From the NCBI GenBank assembly GCA_964589785.1, contig CAZPUQ010000005.1, positions 124,001-188,000 of the forward strand: a stretch of DNA of 64,000 nucleotides, written 5' to 3'. Below, piece by piece: positions 62,141 through 64,000 of this stretch (its first letter is position 1; each line of letters begins with the position of its first letter). Position numbers and translations under genes: made by a program. The notes beneath the pieces were generated by a model. The model ran no database searches, was not told where the DNA came from, and saw nothing but the letters and a program-made list of their open reading frames with translations. Source of the stretch: JAGVSR01 sp964589785 (lineage in GTDB: Bacteria; Pseudomonadota; Alphaproteobacteria; Rhizobiales; Hyphomicrobiaceae).

Positions 62141-64000
62141 ATGCGTTTCGACATGCCGCTGCCGATCGACGAGGTGCTCGGCGATCTCGGCGCCGCGCTC
62201 CGCGCGCGCAACGCCGCGGTCCTCGTGGCGCCTCCCGGCGCCGGCAAGACGACGCGCATACCGCTGGCGCTCCTCGACGCGCCGTGGCTCGAAGGCCGAA
62301 AGATCCTCGTGCTCGAGCCGCGCCGTATCGCCGCCCGCAGCGCGGCGGAGCGGATGGCCAAGACGCTGGGCGAACGAGTGGGCGACACTGTCGGCCTGCG
62401 CGCGCGCATGGTCACGCGGAGCGGCCCCCGCACGTGCGTCGAGGTCGTCACGGAAGGCGTGTTCACGCGCATGATCCTCGACGACCCCGCGCTGGAGGGC
62501 GTCGGCGCGATCCTGTTCGACGAGTTCCACGAGCGGTCGCTCGACGCCGACCTTGGCCTCGCGCTGGCGCTCGACGCCCAAAGAGCGCTGCGCGACGACC
62601 TGCGCGTCCTGGTAATGTCGGCGACGCTCGACGGTGCGCGCGTCGCCTCTCTCCTCGGCGAGGCGCCGGTCATCGAGAGCGCGGGCCGGGCGTATCCGGT
62701 CGAGACGCGCCACCTTGGCCGCGATCCGGGGCGCCGCATCGAAGACCAGGTTGCCGACGCGGTCGGCCGCGCGCTGCGCGCCGAGGCGGGCTCCCTGCTC
62801 GTCTTCCTGCCGGGCCAGGGGGAGATCCGGCGCGTGGAGGAGCGGCTACGCGAGCGCGTCACCGATCCCGACGTGATCATCGCGCCCCTGTACGGAGCCA
62901 TGGACATGGCGGCGCAGGATCGCGCCATCGAGCCCGCACCCGCCGGCACGCGCAAGATCGTGCTGGCCTCGTCCATCGCCGAGACCTCGCTGACCATCGA
63001 CGGCGTCCGGGTCGTCATCGACAGCGGCCTGCAGCGCCTGCCCCGGTTCGAGGCCGACGCCGGCATCACGCGCCTCGAGACCGTCCGCGTCTCGCGCGCC
63101 TCGGCCGATCAGCGGCGCGGCCGGGCCGGACGGACCGAGCCCGGCATCTGCTATCGCCTGTGGGATGAGCCGCAGACGGCGAGCCTCAAACCCTTCACGG
63201 AGCCCGAGATCCGCTCCGCCGATCTGAGCGGCCTTCTGCTCGACCTGGCGGAATGGGGTGTGGCCGATCCGGCCGCGCTGGTGTGGCTTGATCCGCCGGC
63301 GCCGGCCGCCATTGCCGCGGCGCGTTCCGACCTGGTCTCCATCGGCGCGCTCGACGCCGACGGGCGCATCACGGCCGAGGGCCGGCGCGTGCGCGCCCTG
63401 CCGCTGCCGCCGCGACTCGCGCGCATGGTGCTGGCCGCACGTTCGATGAAAGCGGCCGAGATCGCAGCCGTGCTGGTCGAGCGAGGCTTGGGCGGCACGG
63501 ATACCGACCTCGAGCATCGCCTCACGAGCTTCCGGCGCGATCGCTCCCGCCGCGCGGAGGACATGCGCCGGCTCGCCGCCGGATGGGCGCAGGCGGCGGG
63601 CGCGTCGCAGGACGAGAGCGATGCCGATATCGCGGCCATCCTGCAACTCGCCTATCCCGATCGGATCGCCAAGGCGCGCGGTGCGCCGGGGCAGTTTCTC
63701 CTGGCGAGCGGCCGCGGCGCGTATGTGGACGCGTCCGACGCGCTGGCACAATCGCCCTATCTCGTCGTGGCCGAGATGCAAGGCGCCGCCGCGGCCACGC
63801 GCATCCTGCTGGCGGCCCGCGCCGGCGAAGGCGATGTGCTGGCAATGGCCGCCGACCGGATCGTGGCGAGCGAGGAGGTGTCGTTCGATCCCGAAGCCGG
63901 CGCGGTGCGCGCGCGGCGCGTGCGCCGGCTGGGTGCGATCGTGCTTGCGAGCGAGGCGCGGCCTGTCACGCCATCTCCGGAGACCGCGGCGCTGCTGGCC
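62141..64000 (+). CDS. hrpB: ATP-dependent helicase HrpB (5' part)
   Basis: DEAH-box RNA helicase family protein, 620 residues visible, 3' end beyond the window. Walker A APPGAGKTT at ~30, DEFHERSLDADLGLAL (motif II), MSATLDG (III), SSIAETSLTIDGV (V) and QRRGRAGRTEPGICYRLW (VI) are in order. ATG 62141 lies 19 bases after the rpe stop, so it may be read from the same message. HrpB's role in bacteria is poorly known. Confidence 0.95.
   Translation, partial: MRFDMPLPIDEVLGDLGAALRARNAAVLVAPPGAGKTTRIPLALLDAPWLEGRKILVLEPRRIAARSAAERMAKTLGERVGDTVGLRARMVTRSGPRTCVEVVTEGVFTRMILDDPALEGVGAILFDEFHERSLDADLGLALALDAQRALRDDLRVLVMSATLDGARVASLLGEAPVIESAGRAYPVETRHLGRDPGRRIEDQVADAVGRALRAEAGSLLVFLPGQGEIRRVEERLRERVTDPDVIIAPLYGAMDMAAQDRAIEPAPAGTRKIVLASSIAETSLTIDGVRVVIDSGLQRLPRFEADAGITRLETVRVSRASADQRRGRAGRTEPGICYRLWDEPQTASLKPFTEPEIRSADLSGLLLDLAEWGVADPAALVWLDPPAPAAIAAARSDLVSIGALDADGRITAEGRRVRALPLPPRLARMVLAARSMKAAEIAAVLVERGLGGTDTDLEHRLTSFRRDRSRRAEDMRRLAAGWAQAAGASQDESDADIAAILQLAYPDRIAKARGAPGQFLLASGRGAYVDASDALAQSPYLVVAEMQGAAAATRILLAARAGEGDVLAMAADRIVASEEVSFDPEAGAVRARRVRRLGAIVLASEARPVTPSPETAALLA

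Overview
The window reads as chromosome of a GC-rich alphaproteobacterium, most likely an order Hyphomicrobiales methylotroph. The evidence is the serine-cycle block (sga, mcl, mtkA, mtkB, ppc), formate-tetrahydrofolate ligase (fhs), a phasin, the cspA-infA pair, the dapB-gpmA pair and the Anbu peptidase operon. Calvin-cycle genes (fbp, prk, rpe) lie near the right end. A strain carrying both serine-cycle and Calvin-cycle enzymes is the notable metabolic statement here; the genus cannot be fixed from this window. I saw no insertion sequence, prophage or CRISPR array.

Layout. 1-2.2 kb: the end of ftsY followed by two tandem, diverged ispZ/YciB-type septation genes. 2.3-8.7 kb: a MarR regulator, asd, an aldo/keto reductase, a CoA-disulfide-reductase/rhodanese fusion, a DUF2165 membrane protein, small hypotheticals and a REP/RPE-like palindromic repeat. 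8.7-13.4 kb (minus strand): leuB, dapB-gpmA-DUF4337, ppa and a GNAT gene. 13.5-18.1 kb: a phasin with palindromes that look like PhaR operators, a Pif1-like helicase with an 11-G tract just upstream, a PepSY-like protein and typA. 18.3-24.4 kb: ndh, then the rpmI-rplT-pheS-(membrane ORF)-pheT run. 25-31 kb: cspA, infA, an NTT-like transporter, a solute-binding protein, a cellulose-synthase-like GT2, tRNA-Gly(CCC), a radical SAM protein and mscL. 31.6-33.7 kb: a two-gene sodium/solute symporter.

33.9-42.4 kb is the C1 assimilation block: a NarL/LuxR-type regulator whose receiver lacks the phosphoacceptor Asp, then sga-mcl-mtkA-mtkB-ppc. An 18-bp palindrome sits before sga, and perfect hairpins sit between sga and mcl and between mtkB and ppc. 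42.4-50.7 kb (minus strand): a TRAP transporter, prmB, and the Anbu operon (ATP-grasp, alpha-E, transglutaminase, Anbu). Diverging from the Anbu operon is a 694-residue membrane protein with split serine-hydrolase motifs. 53-59 kb (minus strand): fhs, then a HlyC-like protein, a type I secretion ABC transporter and a HlyD adaptor with no visible substrate. 59.3-64 kb: fbp, prk, rpe and a truncated hrpB.

How it fits together. Fhs feeds formate carbon into the tetrahydrofolate pool. Sga, Ppc, MtkAB and Mcl carry glyoxylate amination, PEP carboxylation, malate activation and malyl-CoA cleavage. Prk and Fbp give the option of ribulose-bisphosphate regeneration. hprA, glyA, mtdA, fch, gck and RuBisCO are not in the window. 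All functional calls come from reading motifs and family memory; no search was run.
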